This document shows positions 8,725 through 16,856 of a stretch of DNA of 64,000 nucleotides, in pieces. This DNA comes from Bradyrhizobium sp. sBnM-33 (GTDB lineage Bacteria > Pseudomonadota > Alphaproteobacteria > Rhizobiales > Xanthobacteraceae), in NCBI RefSeq assembly GCF_032917945.1, contig NZ_CP136624.1:124001-188000 (forward strand), in the 5' to 3' direction. The position numbers and the translations under genes were made by a program. Position 1 is the stretch's first letter, and every line of letters begins with the position of its first letter. The notes under the pieces are model-generated. The model saw nothing but the letters and a program-made list of their open reading frames with translations. It was not told where the DNA came from and made no database searches.

Positions 8725-9881
8725 GCCAGGGCGTCAAGCTCTCCGCCAGCGATCTGAAGTCCGCGCTCGTGCGCGAAGCCGCGACGCTCGGTTTCGATTG
8801 CATCGGCGTCACCGATCCCGGCGAGCTCGGCAATGCCGGAAAATATTTTCGCGAGTTCCTCGATGCCGGTGCGCATGGCGACATGGACTGGCTCGCCGCT
8901 CAGCCCGAGCGGCGGATGGATCCGCGCGTGCTGTGGCCGGGCGTGCGATCGATCATCATGCTCGGCTTCAATTACGGACCCGACGACAATCCGCTCGCGC
9001 TTCTCGAAAAGCGTACACGCGGCGCAATCTCCGCCTACGCCCAGGGCGACGACTATCACGACGTGATCAAGAAGCGCCTGAAGACGCTGGCGCGGTGGCT
9101 GGTCGCGGCATCAGGCGAGGAAGTAAAAGTGTTCATCGATACTGCAGCGGTGATGGAAAAGCCGCTGGCGCAGGCGGCAGGACTAGGCTGGCAAGGCAAA
9201 CACACCAATCTCGTCTCGCGCGAATTCGGCTCCTGGCTGTTCCTCGGCGCGATCTTCACCGCCGCCGAGCTGCCGCGCGACACCGCCGACACCGACCATT
9301 GCGGCTCCTGCAACGCCTGCCAGGAGATCTGCCCGACTGCTGCGTTCCCCGCACCTTACAAGCTCGATGCAAGACGCTGCATTTCCTACCTGACGATCGA
9401 GAACAAAGGTCAGATCCCGCGTGAATTCCGCAAAAGCATCGGCAACCGCATCTATGGATGCGACGATTGCCTCGCCGTGTGCCCGTGGAACAAATTCGCG
9501 CAAAAAGGCCGAGAGACCAAACTCGCCGCGCGCGCGGAATTGCGTGCGCCTTCGCTGGGAGAATTGGCGCGGCTCGACGACGCCACATTTCGCGCCCTGT
9601 TTTCGAAATCGCCGGTCAAGCGCATCGGCCGCGACCGCTTTGTCCGCAATGTGCTGATCGCGATCGGCAATGCGGAGGATTCGTCACTGGCAGCAGAGGC
9701 CGAACGCTTGCTCGATGATGCGAGCCCGCTCGTTCGCGGTGCGGCGGTATGGGCGTTATCGCAGTTGGTGGATCGGAAGAGGTTTGATGCGCTGGCTGCC
9801 AAGGTGATCGACGCCGAGACAGATGAAGAAGTGCTCGAGGAGTGGAGACTCAGCAGCACCGCTGCCAGACCCTCATCCTGA
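8673..9881 (+). CDS. queG: epoxyqueuosine reductase QueG
   Basis: QueG reduces epoxyqueuosine to queuosine in tRNA, using cobalamin and two [4Fe-4S] clusters. With the start at 8673 the 402-residue product has the [13 protein letters not shown] region (catalytic Asp about 156). The first ferredoxin-like motif [12 protein letters not shown] covers about 210-221 and the second, CDDCLAVCP, about 263-271. A HEAT-repeat tail covers about 310-390. The start is uncertain: 8673 overlaps the upstream gene by 52 bases, and a CTG at 8721 overlapping its stop would fit the family N-terminus better. The last codons and stop lie inside repeat D1. Confidence 0.9.
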   Translation: MAGGRAGVADLRGPRLLSQGVKLSASDLKSALVREAATLGFDCIGVTDPGELGNAGKYFREFLDAGAHGDMDWLAAQPERRMDPRVLWPGVRSIIMLGFNYGPDDNPLALLEKRTRGAISAYAQGDDYHDVIKKRLKTLARWLVAASGEEVKVFIDTAAVMEKPLAQAAGLGWQGKHTNLVSREFGSWLFLGAIFTAAELPRDTADTDHCGSCNACQEICPTAAFPAPYKLDARRCISYLTIENKGQIPREFRKSIGNRIYGCDDCLAVCPWNKFAQKGRETKLAARAELRAPSLGELARLDDATFRALFSKSPVKRIGRDRFVRNVLIAIGNAEDSSLAAEAERLLDDASPLVRGAAVWALSQLVDRKRFDALAAKVIDAETDEEVLEEWRLSSTAARPSS

Positions 9882-9970
9882 GGAGCGCGAAGCGCGTCTC
9901 GAAGGACGAGGCCAATAGCCGGGCCACATGGTTCGAGACGGCGCAAGAGCGCCTCCTCACCATGAGGGTC
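9870..9970. repeat. intergenic repeat, family D copy 1, overlapping queG 3' end
   Basis: It runs from CCCTCATCCTGAGGAGC, through GCGAAGCGCGTCTCGAAGGA and a second half (GGTTCGAGACGGCGC), to CCTCACCATGAGGG, so the outer arms are near-inverted. Relatives lie at 31203-31299, 33725-33820 and 44839-45005. The queG stop codon (9879-9881) is inside it. Confidence 0.75.
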
Positions 9971-10012
9971 ACCCTTGATTTCACGCGAAGAAATCCGCCA
10001 TGGTCGCCCGCC

Positions 10013-10819
10013 ATGACAAAAAACCAGCCCTTCTTCACGCATAATCGCGATAACGACACCTTCATGCCCACGCCCGTGTCAAACGGCCCGTGGGACCCCA
10101 ATTCTCTGCACGGCCGCGTCGTGATCGGCCTGCTGGCGCATGTAATCGAGCAGCGCCACGGCGCCAGCGAGTTCGTGCCGGCGCGGTTTACCGTCGACAT
10201 GTTTCGCCTACCGAACGTCACGACGCCGATCGAGGTCACAACCAAACTGGTCCGCGACGGCATCCGCATCAAGGTGGTGGAGGCCGAGTTCTTTTCCGGC
10301 GGCACCAGCATGGCGCGCGCCTCGTGCCAATTACTCCGCAAGACGGAAAACGCGCCGGGCAATGTCTGGTCGCCGCCGAACTGGGATGCGCCAAACCCCG
10401 CCGACATTCTAAAGCCCACCGATTCCCGGCTCGGCATGAACGGCAAATGGACCACACGACCGATCGTCGGCCAGATGGGTTCGCTCGGGCCGCGGCGGCT
10501 GTGGATGAGCGAGGTGCGCGAACTCGTCGAGGGCGTGCCGATGTCGCCGTTCGTGCATGTCGCCACAGGTGCCGATTTCGCCAGCCCGTTCGCCAATGCC
10601 GGCGATCAGGGGCTGGGTTACATCAACAGCGACGTCACGCTGTATCTGCACCGTCTCCCCGTCACGCCATGGATCGGCTTCGACGTGGTGAACCATCACG
10701 CCACCGACGGCATCGCGATCGGCGAATGCTGGCTCTATGACGAACAGGGACCGATCGGGACGTCGACGGTCGCGGCGCTGGCGCAGCGCAAGCCGATGAC
10801 AACCGTGCCGCCGCCGTAG
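10013..10819 (+). CDS. acyl-CoA thioesterase-like (double hotdog) protein
   Basis: The 268-residue product looks like a thioesterase-superfamily protein with two hotdog repeats. LHGRVVIGLLAHVIEQ, a long helix following a Gly-rich turn, appears in the first half. INSDVTLYLHRLP, WIGFDVVNHHATDGIAIGECWLYDEQGPIGTST fits the second, where such enzymes carry a product-like Asp/Gly loop. The likely substrate is an acyl-CoA, but this cannot be read from sequence. The ATG at 10013 (MTKNQPFF) is chosen because upstream in-frame codons fall within repeat D1. Confidence 0.68.
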   Translation: MTKNQPFFTHNRDNDTFMPTPVSNGPWDPNSLHGRVVIGLLAHVIEQRHGASEFVPARFTVDMFRLPNVTTPIEVTTKLVRDGIRIKVVEAEFFSGGTSMARASCQLLRKTENAPGNVWSPPNWDAPNPADILKPTDSRLGMNGKWTTRPIVGQMGSLGPRRLWMSEVRELVEGVPMSPFVHVATGADFASPFANAGDQGLGYINSDVTLYLHRLPVTPWIGFDVVNHHATDGIAIGECWLYDEQGPIGTSTVAALAQRKPMTTVPPP

Positions 10820-10827
10820 CCTAAACC

Positions 10828-10946
10828 GTCATGCCCCGCGAAGGCGGGGCATCCAGTATTCCAGAGAGCGCGTAATAGAATCGCGAAGCCGCGGCGTACT
10901 GGATCGTCCGCCCCTGTGCGCAATTGCGCACAAGGCGGACGATGAC
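10828..10946. repeat. intergenic palindromic repeat, family C copy 1
   Basis: The repeat starts GTCATGCCCCGCGAAGGCGGGGCATCCAGTATTCCAG and continues with GTACTGGATCGTCCGCC. An 18-base perfect palindrome TGTGCGCAATTGCGCACA then sits in the loop, before CGGACGATGAC. The second copy (11452-11584) carries a different palindromic core in the same loop. Confidence 0.8.
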
Positions 10947-10963
10947 AGGCGGAGGACAACAGA

Positions 10964-11434
10964 TCACTCCATCAAATGCCGCTTCATCTCCGGCCGCGCC
11001 TTCAGCGCCGCACCCTGTTTTGCAACAATCTTGGCAATTCGCTCCGGTGCAAATTTAAGATCGACGAACGCCGGGGCGGTGTTGGCGACCTCGTGGTACT
11101 CAGCGATTCTGCCGTCGCGCAGCCGCATGATCGCGACGCCCTCGAACATCGCGCGCGCCCCTTTTGCTTCCGGGAGCGTCGAGCGATAGCTGAACGTGTA
11201 ACGCGCATAGAGCATCTCGCCCTCACTGACCGGATCGTGCATGTCCCAGCGAAAATCGGTCGCAGTGCGATAGAACCAGTCATCGATCATGTCAGCGATT
11301 TTCGCGCGGCCCTCGAACGCGCCATAGAACACGTCGTGATAGAGGCCGTCCTCGGTAAACAGTTCCGCGAACGCCTTGCCGTTGCGCTGCTCGACCGCGT
11401 CGCAGAAGGCGCGGAGCATGGTGGATGGGTTCAT
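10964..11434 (-). CDS. nuclear transport factor 2 / SnoaL-like family protein
   Basis: The 156-residue product has the NTF2-like cone fold pattern. An N-terminal helix contains AFCDAVEQRNGKAFAELFTEDGLYHDV, followed by FEGRAKIADMIDDWF and beta strands ending in FEGVAIMRLRDGRIAEYHEVAN. Such proteins are isomerases, dehydratases or hydrolases of small hydrophobic substrates, or plain binding proteins; the substrate cannot be deduced. It is flanked by two family C repeats and runs parallel with the downstream-listed hydrolase gene. Confidence 0.75.
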   Translation of the reverse strand: MNPSTMLRAFCDAVEQRNGKAFAELFTEDGLYHDVFYGAFEGRAKIADMIDDWFYRTATDFRWDMHDPVSEGEMLYARYTFSYRSTLPEAKGARAMFEGVAIMRLRDGRIAEYHEVANTAPAFVDLKFAPERIAKIVAKQGAALKARPEMKRHLME

Positions 11435-11451
11435 GGTATTGTCTCCCGCTC

Positions 11452-11584
11452 GTCATGCCCGCGAAGGCGGGGCATCCAGTATTCCAGAGCGCGCAAGATA
11501 AATCGATGGGCCGCGGCGTACTGGATCGTCCGCTGGAGCCTGTCATCGGGCGCGCATTCGCGCGACCCGGTGCCGGACGATGAC
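11452..11584. repeat. intergenic palindromic repeat, family C copy 2 (contains nested module)
   Basis: The arms match copy 1 (GTCATGCCCGCGAAGGCGGGG..., then TACTGGATCGTCCGC and CGGACGATGAC). The loop instead holds GAGCCTGTCATCGGGCGCGC followed by ATTCGCGCGACCCGG, the nested module also found at 6870, 13249 and 31329. Confidence 0.8.
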
Positions 11585-11604
11585 ACCGTGGTTGCGGTGA
11601 GAAC

Positions 11605-12411
11605 TCACCCCATCTCCGCCACCGCCGCGAGAATCCGCGCGATGTCCTGCGGGCGCGACAGACGGTGGTCGCCGTCCTGGATCATGGTCAGCACCACGTC
11701 CTCAGCCGGCAACCGGTGCGCCAGCGCGAAAGCGTGCTGCCAGGGCACGTCGGGATCCTGCGCACCCTGCAGGATGCGCACGGGGCATCCGACCTCGATG
11801 GCGCTGCCAAGCAGGAGATGGTTGCGGCCCTCCTCGATCAGTGCGCGCGTGATCGGATAGGGTGCGCCGTCGCCATATTCCGACGGCCGCATCCACACGC
11901 CCTTGGTCCTGATCTCCTCGCGGACCTCGTCGGAGAAGCTGTTCCACATCAATTGCTCGGTGAAATCAGGCGCCGGTGCGATCAGCACCAGGCCTGCAAG
12001 CGTCGCACCCGCTGCCTCACGGTTGGCAATGGCGCGCGCCAGCAAGAGCGCGAGCCAACCACCCATCGATGAGCCGATCACGACCTGCGGGCCCCGGCAG
12101 AATTGCTCGAATACCGCAACGCTCTCTTCCAACCAGCGTCCGATGGTGCCATCGATGAAAGCGCCGCCCGATTCGCCGTGGCCGGAATAATCGAATCTAA
12201 TACAGGCGCGGCCGTGTTCCCCAGCCCAGGCGTCCAGCGCGAGCGCCTTGGTGCCCCGCATGTCGGAATTGAAGCCACCGAGCCAGAATAGCCCGGGTCC
12301 GCTGCCGGCGCGGGCGCGCACGGCGATCCGGCGGCGGCCATCGCCCTCTCCCACCTCGATAAAGGCCGGTTCCTGGTCGATTGGTGCTGAATTGGTCGCT
12401 GAATTAGTCAT
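11605..12411 (-). CDS. alpha/beta hydrolase (ABHD10-like)
   Basis: The 268-residue product is an alpha/beta-hydrolase. The nucleophile elbow GSSMGG places Ser at about residue 115. The acid is probably in GAQDPDVPW and the catalytic His in DGDHRLS near the C-terminus. The N-terminal WLGGFNSDMRGTKA and IRFDYSGHGES match the acyl-protein thioesterase/ABHD10-like subgroup, which cleaves thioesters or esters. The physiological substrate is unknown. The start is set at 12411 (MTNSATNSAPID); an in-frame ATG at 12465 would add 18 Arg-rich residues. Confidence 0.82.
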   Translation of the reverse strand: MTNSATNSAPIDQEPAFIEVGEGDGRRRIAVRARAGSGPGLFWLGGFNSDMRGTKALALDAWAGEHGRACIRFDYSGHGESGGAFIDGTIGRWLEESVAVFEQFCRGPQVVIGSSMGGWLALLLARAIANREAAGATLAGLVLIAPAPDFTEQLMWNSFSDEVREEIRTKGVWMRPSEYGDGAPYPITRALIEEGRNHLLLGSAIEVGCPVRILQGAQDPDVPWQHAFALAHRLPAEDVVLTMIQDGDHRLSRPQDIARILAAVAEMG

Positions 12412-12621
12412 GGATCTGTCACTCTCGCCCTGCCGCCTTGTCCGCGAGCGCACTTCATCGGTCAAGCGCGACCGCCCCGCGCTTGCGGATCAGGTCGCCG
12501 CGCTATATTTGCCGGACGTGACCGAAATGCCTCGCATTTGACGGTTTTCGGGCGCAGACCGCGAGTTCGCTTGCTGTCTTGAGCGTATTGCTTCAAACTA
12601 CAGCCCTTCTTTCACAACTTT

Positions 12622-12636
12622 GGAGAGTTACCCATT
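12622..12636 (+). promoter_or_regulatory. infC ribosome binding site with ATT start codon
   Basis: GGAGAG at 12622-12627 is followed six bases later by ATT (12634-12636), the first codon of infC. The rare AUU initiator lets IF3 repress its own translation in enterobacteria, since IF3 rejects non-AUG/GUG/UUG starts. No ATG, GTG or TTG in this frame lies closer to the expected N-terminus. Confidence 0.85.
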
Positions 12637-13173
12637 CGCCGTCCCAACAGAGCCCCGCCCGCTGCAACCAAAGACGGGCCGCGCACCAATGATGATATCC
12701 GCAACGCGCAGATCCAGCTGATCGATCAGAACGGCACCAACCACGGAACGGTCGAGACCGTGGTCGCCATCAAGATGGCCCTCGAGGCGGGCATGGATCT
12801 TGTCGAGATTTCGCCGAACAACAATCCTCCCGTTTGTAAAATCATGGACTACGGGAAGTTCAAGTATTCGGCGCAGAAGAAAGCCGCCGAGGCGCGCAAG
12901 AAGCAGAAGGTCGTCGAGATCAAGGAGATCAAGCTGCGGCCGATGATCGACGATCACGATTACGACGTGAAGATGCGCGCCATGCAGCGGTTCTTCGAGG
13001 AAGGCGACAAGGTCAAGATCACCTTGCGCTACCGTGGCCGCGAAATGGCGCACCAGGAAATCGGCACCAAACTTTTGGACAAGGTGAAGGCGGACGTCGC
13101 CGAATTCGCCAAGGTCGAGCAGGACGCCAGGTTCGAGGGACGTCAGGTCGTGATGGTGCTGGCGCCGCGCTGA
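12634..13173 (+). CDS. infC: translation initiation factor IF-3
   Basis: IF3 binds the 30S subunit, prevents premature 50S joining and checks initiator tRNA. With the ATT start the product has 179 residues, beginning [10 protein letters not shown] and then [17 protein letters not shown], the N-terminal domain. The Lys-rich interdomain linker follows ([22 protein letters not shown] at about 87-108), then the C-terminal domain ending VVMVLAPR. The first ATG in frame (12760) would remove 42 conserved residues. A rho-independent terminator follows the gene, so rpmI-rplT are probably expressed from a separate promoter as well. Confidence 0.96.
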   Translation: MRRPNRAPPAATKDGPRTNDDIRNAQIQLIDQNGTNHGTVETVVAIKMALEAGMDLVEISPNNNPPVCKIMDYGKFKYSAQKKAAEARKKQKVVEIKEIKLRPMIDDHDYDVKMRAMQRFFEEGDKVKITLRYRGREMAHQEIGTKLLDKVKADVAEFAKVEQDARFEGRQVVMVLAPR

Positions 13174-13197
13174 TGTGAACTCGGTTTAGATGCGAAG

Positions 13198-13235
13198 CGG
13201 CCCGTCAATGATCTGGCGGGCCGTTTTCGTTCTTT
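13198..13235 (+). terminator. rho-independent terminator after infC
   Basis: CGGCCCG (13198-13204) pairs with CGGGCCG (13217-13223) across a 12-base loop, followed directly by TTTTCGTTCTTTT. The stem and T-rich tract begin 25 bases after the infC stop. Confidence 0.85.
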
Positions 13236-13237
13236 TG

Positions 13238-13359
13238 TAGCCCGGATGGAGCCAACGGGTCGCGCGAATGCGCGCCCGATGACAGGCTCCGCGCAATCCG
13301 GGACAGGTCGATCGACGTATGCAGAGCCCCCGGATTGCGCTGCGCTTCATCCGGACTAC
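13238..13359. repeat. intergenic palindromic repeat, family B copy 1 (contains nested module)
   Basis: The outer arms are GTAGCCCGGATGGAGC and TTCATCCGGACTAC. The nested module occupies 13249-13289 in the position where other B copies have only a few bases between GGAGC and GCGCAATCCGGG. Other copies are at 23382-23469, 26267-26352 and 49715-49803. Confidence 0.85.
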
Positions 13360-13370
13360 GAACTACCGAG

Positions 13371-13775
13371 CTAGCTCCGCGTGGCCTGCCAGGTGCCGCT
13401 GCAGTAGTCGCCGGTGATAATGCCGCGCCACGAGCCCGCGCCGTAGCTGCCCACAAGCCGGCCGCCGCCGCTGGCGCGGGATGCGCCGACCGAAACCCTG
13501 ACTGCAACAACACCCGCGCGACTGACTGATCCGGAAACCCTGCCGCCGCCGGCCGATGAAACCCGGCCGCCGATAACGGTGAAGGGAACGCTGTAGCCTG
13601 AACTGCAACTGCCCCGCGTGGTGGCGAAGACCACGTTCCAAGTCCCGTCATAGGCTCGGATTGCCTTGGCTCCCCTCGGCGCGGCTTCGGCGGTGACCGC
13701 GGCCGCAATGACGGCCAGCGCGGCGAAAACGGGAAGCCAGCGCGCGGTGCGAAGGCCGGGAGAAAAATCGGTCAT
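13371..13775 (-). CDS. small secreted Gly/Ser-rich protein, 134 aa
   Basis: The product begins MTDFSPGLRTARWLPVF and has a signal peptide ending near AAAVTAEAAP (about residue 32). The mature part starts with YDGTWNVVFATTRGSC. A Gly/Ser/Val repeat-like beta-rich stretch follows, and the protein ends with YCSGTWQATRS. GTWNV at the start and GTWQA at the end, plus Cys residues, suggest a small beta-barrel. GGAGCAGGAAC precedes the ATG at 13775, which supports this start over longer options. It lies on the opposite strand between infC and rpmI. No function is known to me. Confidence 0.72.
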   Translation of the reverse strand: MTDFSPGLRTARWLPVFAALAVIAAAVTAEAAPRGAKAIRAYDGTWNVVFATTRGSCSSGYSVPFTVIGGRVSSAGGGRVSGSVSRAGVVAVRVSVGASRASGGGRLVGSYGAGSWRGIITGDYCSGTWQATRS

Positions 13776-14036
13776 TGTTCCTGCTCCGGACGGGATATTA
13801 ATGACGTCAGCGATAGGTAGCGACGTCGGGCGCCGCGGTTCATCATTGCCAATTCGCGCGTGCTCTGCCATAAGCCCGACCTTCATCGCCCGGCTGATCA
13901 AGGGCTGCCGTGTCGATGACCGTGCGGGTTGTCTCGCTTTCTGGGAAAAACCTGAGCACTTTCAACGCTCTAACGAGCATTTTAAGCCGCAAAAGCGTCC
14001 CTCGGGCGCGTTTTTCTGCGGCCACAGGAGAGCCAA

Positions 14037-14237
14037 ATGCCCAAGCTGAAGACCAAGTCAGGCGCTAAAAAGCGCTTCAAGGTGACTGCCACCGGCAAAG
14101 TGATGCACGCCCAGCGCGGCAAGCGCCACGGCATGATCAAGCGGACGAAGAAGCAGATTCGTCAGCTCCGCGGCACCCGGGTGCTGTTCAAGACCGACGG
14201 CGATAACGTCAAGAAGTACTTCTTGCCGAACGCCTGA
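14037..14237 (+). CDS. rpmI: 50S ribosomal protein L35
   Basis: This is a 66-residue basic protein of the large ribosomal subunit. It starts [17 protein letters not shown] and contains the conserved [16 protein letters not shown] and [16 protein letters not shown] lies six bases upstream of the ATG. It is followed 77 bases later by rplT in the standard order. The length is normal for alphaproteobacterial L35. Confidence 0.98.
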   Translation: MPKLKTKSGAKKRFKVTATGKVMHAQRGKRHGMIKRTKKQIRQLRGTRVLFKTDGDNVKKYFLPNA

Positions 14238-14314
14238 TCGCGTTCACGCCGTCACAGCCGAGCCGCGCCCGCGCGGCGATCCCGTCATCTTATTTCTGAT
14301 CAAGGATACCAGTC

Positions 14315-14674
14315 ATGTCTCGCGTCAAACGCGGTGTGACCTCTCACGCCAAGCACAAGAAAGTCTACAAGGCCGCCAAGGGTTTCTACGGCCGCCGCAA
14401 GAACACCATCCGCGCCGCCAAGGCCGCGGTCGAAAAGGCCGGGCAATATGCCTTCCGCGACCGCAAGCGCAAGAAACGCACCTTCCGCGCGCTCTGGATC
14501 CAGCGCATCAACGCCGCGGTTCGTCCCTACGGCATGACCTACAGCGTCTTCATCAACGGCCTTTCGAAGTCGGGCATCACGGTGGACCGCAAGGTGCTGT
14601 CGGATCTCGCCATCGCCGAGCCGGCGGCGTTCCAGGCGATCGCCGAGAAGGCCAAGGCCGCGCTGGCGGCGTAA
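14315..14674 (+). CDS. rplT: 50S ribosomal protein L20
   Basis: L20 binds 23S rRNA early in large-subunit assembly. The 119-residue product is strongly basic at the N-terminus ([20 protein letters not shown]) and has the expected helical C-terminal domain ([19 protein letters not shown], then LAEPAAF-like [15 protein letters not shown]). The gene order rpmI-rplT-pheS is conserved. L20 often represses its operon by binding leader RNA, but I see no clear pseudoknot here to claim that. Confidence 0.98.
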   Translation: MSRVKRGVTSHAKHKKVYKAAKGFYGRRKNTIRAAKAAVEKAGQYAFRDRKRKKRTFRALWIQRINAAVRPYGMTYSVFINGLSKSGITVDRKVLSDLAIAEPAAFQAIAEKAKAALAA

Positions 14675-14716
14675 GCCGTCGCCCCCACTCGGTTCTTCTG
14701 CGATGTTTTTGAGGTC

Positions 14717-14803
14717 GTCATGGCCGGACTTGTTCCGGCCATCCACGCCTCCTTCTCGCAAACGCTGTAAGACGTGGATGCCCGGGACAAGCCCGGGCAT
14801 GAC
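14717..14803. repeat. intergenic palindrome between rplT and pheS
   Basis: GTCATGGCCGG...CCGGCCATCCACG is mirrored by CGTGGATGCCCGGG...CCCGGGCATGAC around a 20-base loop. It resembles family C in its first bases but has a different middle. It lies within the transcribed gap of the rplT-pheS operon, so it will form a large RNA hairpin. Confidence 0.7.
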
Positions 14804-14847
14804 GGGCTAGGAGCATCGGCTTTAGCATCCTAGTCAAAAGGATTGCC

Positions 14848-15930
14848 ATGACCGATCTCGCTCAACTCGAATCCCAAATTCTCAGCCAGATCGCTGCCGC
14901 CGGCGACGAGGCCGCGCTCGAAGCCGTGCGTGTCGCGGCGCTCGGCAAGAAAGGCTCGATCTCCGCGCTGCTCGCTACGCTGGGCAAGATGTCGCCGGAC
15001 GAGCGCAAGACGCAGGGCGCTGCGATCAATCTTGCCAAGGACAAGGTTACACAGGCGCTTTCAGCGCGCCGCGACGTCCTGAAATCGGCCGCGCTCGATG
15101 CCCGTTTGGCGTCAGAGACCATCGATGTCACGCTGCCGCTCCGCGAGGCCGTGGCCGAACAGGGCCGCATCCATCCGCTGAGCCAAGTGATGGATGAGCT
15201 GACGACCATCTTCGCCGACATGGGATTTGCGATCGCCGAAGGTCCTGATATCGAGACCGACGATTACAATTTCACAAAACTGAACTTCCCCGAGGGCCAT
15301 CCGGCACGGGAGATGCACGACACGTTCTTCTTCAATCCGAAGGAAGACGGTTCGCGCATGCTGCTGCGGACCCACACCTCGCCGGTGCAGGTGCGCACGA
15401 TGTTGTCGCAGAAGCCGCCGATCCGCGTGGTTTGCCCGGGCCGCACCTATCGTATCGATTCGGATGCGACCCATACGCCGCAATTCCACCAGGTCGAAGG
15501 CCTCATCATCGACAAGGGCTCGCATCTCGGCCACCTCAAATGGATTTTGCACGAGTTCTGCAAGGCGTTCTTCGAGGTCGACCATATTAACATGCGGTTC
15601 CGCCCGTCGTTCTTCCCGTTCACCGAACCATCGCTCGAGGTCGACATCCAGTGCCGGCGCGATAAGGGCGAGATCCGTTTCGGCGAGGGCGAGGACTGGC
15701 TCGAGATTCTTGGCTGCGGCATGGTGCATCCGAACGTGCTGCGCGCCTGCGGCATTGACCCTGATGTCTACCAGGGCTTTGCCTGGGGCATGGGCATCGA
15801 CCGAATCGCGATGCTGAAATACGGCATGTCCGATCTCCGGCAATTGTTCGAGAGCGACGTGCGCTGGCTTTCGCATTACGGCTTCAAGCCGCTCGACGTC
15901 CCGACGCTCGCGGGGGGATTGAGCACGTGA
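14848..15930 (+). CDS. pheS: phenylalanyl-tRNA synthetase alpha subunit
   Basis: PheS is the catalytic subunit that activates Phe and charges tRNA-Phe in an alpha2beta2 enzyme with PheT. The 360-residue product has the N-terminal coiled coil (1-90) and then the class II core. Motif 2 lies around [33 protein letters not shown] follows, and motif 3 is [13 protein letters not shown] near 305-320. The length is typical. The stop overlaps the start of the ASCH gene (GTGA). Unlike the usual arrangement, pheT does not follow directly: two small genes intervene. Confidence 0.98.
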   Translation: MTDLAQLESQILSQIAAAGDEAALEAVRVAALGKKGSISALLATLGKMSPDERKTQGAAINLAKDKVTQALSARRDVLKSAALDARLASETIDVTLPLREAVAEQGRIHPLSQVMDELTTIFADMGFAIAEGPDIETDDYNFTKLNFPEGHPAREMHDTFFFNPKEDGSRMLLRTHTSPVQVRTMLSQKPPIRVVCPGRTYRIDSDATHTPQFHQVEGLIIDKGSHLGHLKWILHEFCKAFFEVDHINMRFRPSFFPFTEPSLEVDIQCRRDKGEIRFGEGEDWLEILGCGMVHPNVLRACGIDPDVYQGFAWGMGIDRIAMLKYGMSDLRQLFESDVRWLSHYGFKPLDVPTLAGGLST

Positions 15931-16379
15931 TTTCGGTTCCTGCGCAATATCAGGGTTTGCGTTCGTTCGCGTTCGGCGACGGGCCGAAGCTTGCCGACGA
16001 ATTGCTCGACCTCGTGATCAAGGGCGTGAAGACCGCGACCTGCTCGACCGAGGACGAGCCGAACACGTCGACGCCCGGCGAGCAATGGATCGTGCTCGAC
16101 GGGCGCGGCGAGCCGCGTTGTGTGATTGAGACCATCGAAGTCACCTACCGCCGCTTCCCCGAAGTGGACGCCGCCTTTGCCTATGAAGAAGGCGAAGGCG
16201 ACCGCAGCCTCGATTATTGGCGACGGGCCCACCGCACTTATTTCGGCCGCCTGGGCCGGTTCAGTGAAGACATGATGCTGATGTGCGAGCGCTTTCGTCT
16301 GGTTGAGGTGTTTGGCGATCACACGACGGCTCTCTCCGTTCCCTCCCCCCTTGTGGGGGAGGGTCAGGGAGGGGGGTAG
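15927..16379 (+). CDS. ASCH-domain protein between pheS and pheT
   Basis: The 150-residue product starts with GTG overlapping the pheS stop by four bases. It has an ASCH domain (beta-barrel related to PUA): [55 protein letters not shown] and [21 protein letters not shown] proteins bind RNA or hydrolyse modified nucleosides, and a role next to a tRNA synthetase is only suggestive. The natural C-terminus is probably around LVEVFGDH. The last 14 or so residues ([13 protein letters not shown]) are encoded by the left inverted repeat of the neighbouring cassette, which also supplies the stop. Confidence 0.8.
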   Translation: MISVPAQYQGLRSFAFGDGPKLADELLDLVIKGVKTATCSTEDEPNTSTPGEQWIVLDGRGEPRCVIETIEVTYRRFPEVDAAFAYEEGEGDRSLDYWRRAHRTYFGRLGRFSEDMMLMCERFRLVEVFGDHTTALSVPSPLVGEGQGGG

Positions 16380-16798
16380 CCGCGAATGCCGCACGCGGTC
16401 GTCAGCGAACGCCAGCGCAACCGGGCGAAGCAGCTTCGCCAGACGATGACACGCGCCGAAACGCTGCTGTGGCGCCACCTCAAGGCCGGTCGGATGGACG
16501 GGATCGGCTTTCGTCGCCAGACGCCAATCGGAAATTACGTCGTCGACTTCGTCTGCTTCGCGGCGAAGCTCGTCATCGAGCTTGACGGGGAATCGCACGA
16601 TTTCGACGAGCGTCAGCAAGCTGACCAGCGGCGTGACGCATTCCTTGCTGCCGAAGGCTTTCGCGTTCTGCGCTTCACGAATGAGCAGGTGATGTCGAAT
16701 CTGGAAGGTGTCGTAGAGATCATTCGCCAGGCGACATCGGTCGGAGCAAGCGGCTCATCCCCCTCCCTGACCCTCCCCCACAAGGGGGGAGGGAACGG
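16336..16798. mobile_element. DUF559 gene cassette bounded by 40-bp perfect inverted repeats (family F)
   Basis: Bases 16336-16375 and 16759-16798 are exact reverse complements of each other over 40 bases. Each is itself GC-rich and partly palindromic (CCCTCCCCCC...GGGGGAGGG). Just inside both repeats is AGCCG/CGGCT, so the symmetry continues for a few bases after a one-base indel. The only gene inside encodes a DUF559 nuclease-like protein. A related inverted pair without a gene lies at 29171-29334. No transposase and no clear target duplication are visible. Mobility is inference. Confidence 0.6.
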
Positions 16799-16856
16799 TG
16801 AGGACGGCGCAAGTATCACTGAAATAACCAGCAATATTCGAGGCTCACAGCCATGA
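16386..16856 (+). CDS. DUF559 (Vsr-like fold) endonuclease-domain protein
   Basis: The 156-residue product has the DUF559 core: [52 protein letters not shown], then [21 protein letters not shown]. The E...D...ExD pattern fits the restriction-endonuclease-like (PD-(D/E)XK/Vsr) fold, with catalytic candidates in VVDF and IELDG. A nucleolytic role is inferred from the fold. The tail [16 protein letters not shown] is encoded by the right inverted repeat. The stop overlaps the pheT ATG (ATGA), so the insertion preserved coupling to pheT. It is transcribed with the phe genes. Confidence 0.85.
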   Translation: MPHAVVSERQRNRAKQLRQTMTRAETLLWRHLKAGRMDGIGFRRQTPIGNYVVDFVCFAAKLVIELDGESHDFDERQQADQRRDAFLAAEGFRVLRFTNEQVMSNLEGVVEIIRQATSVGASGSSPSLTLPHKGGGNGEDGASITEITSNIRGSQP

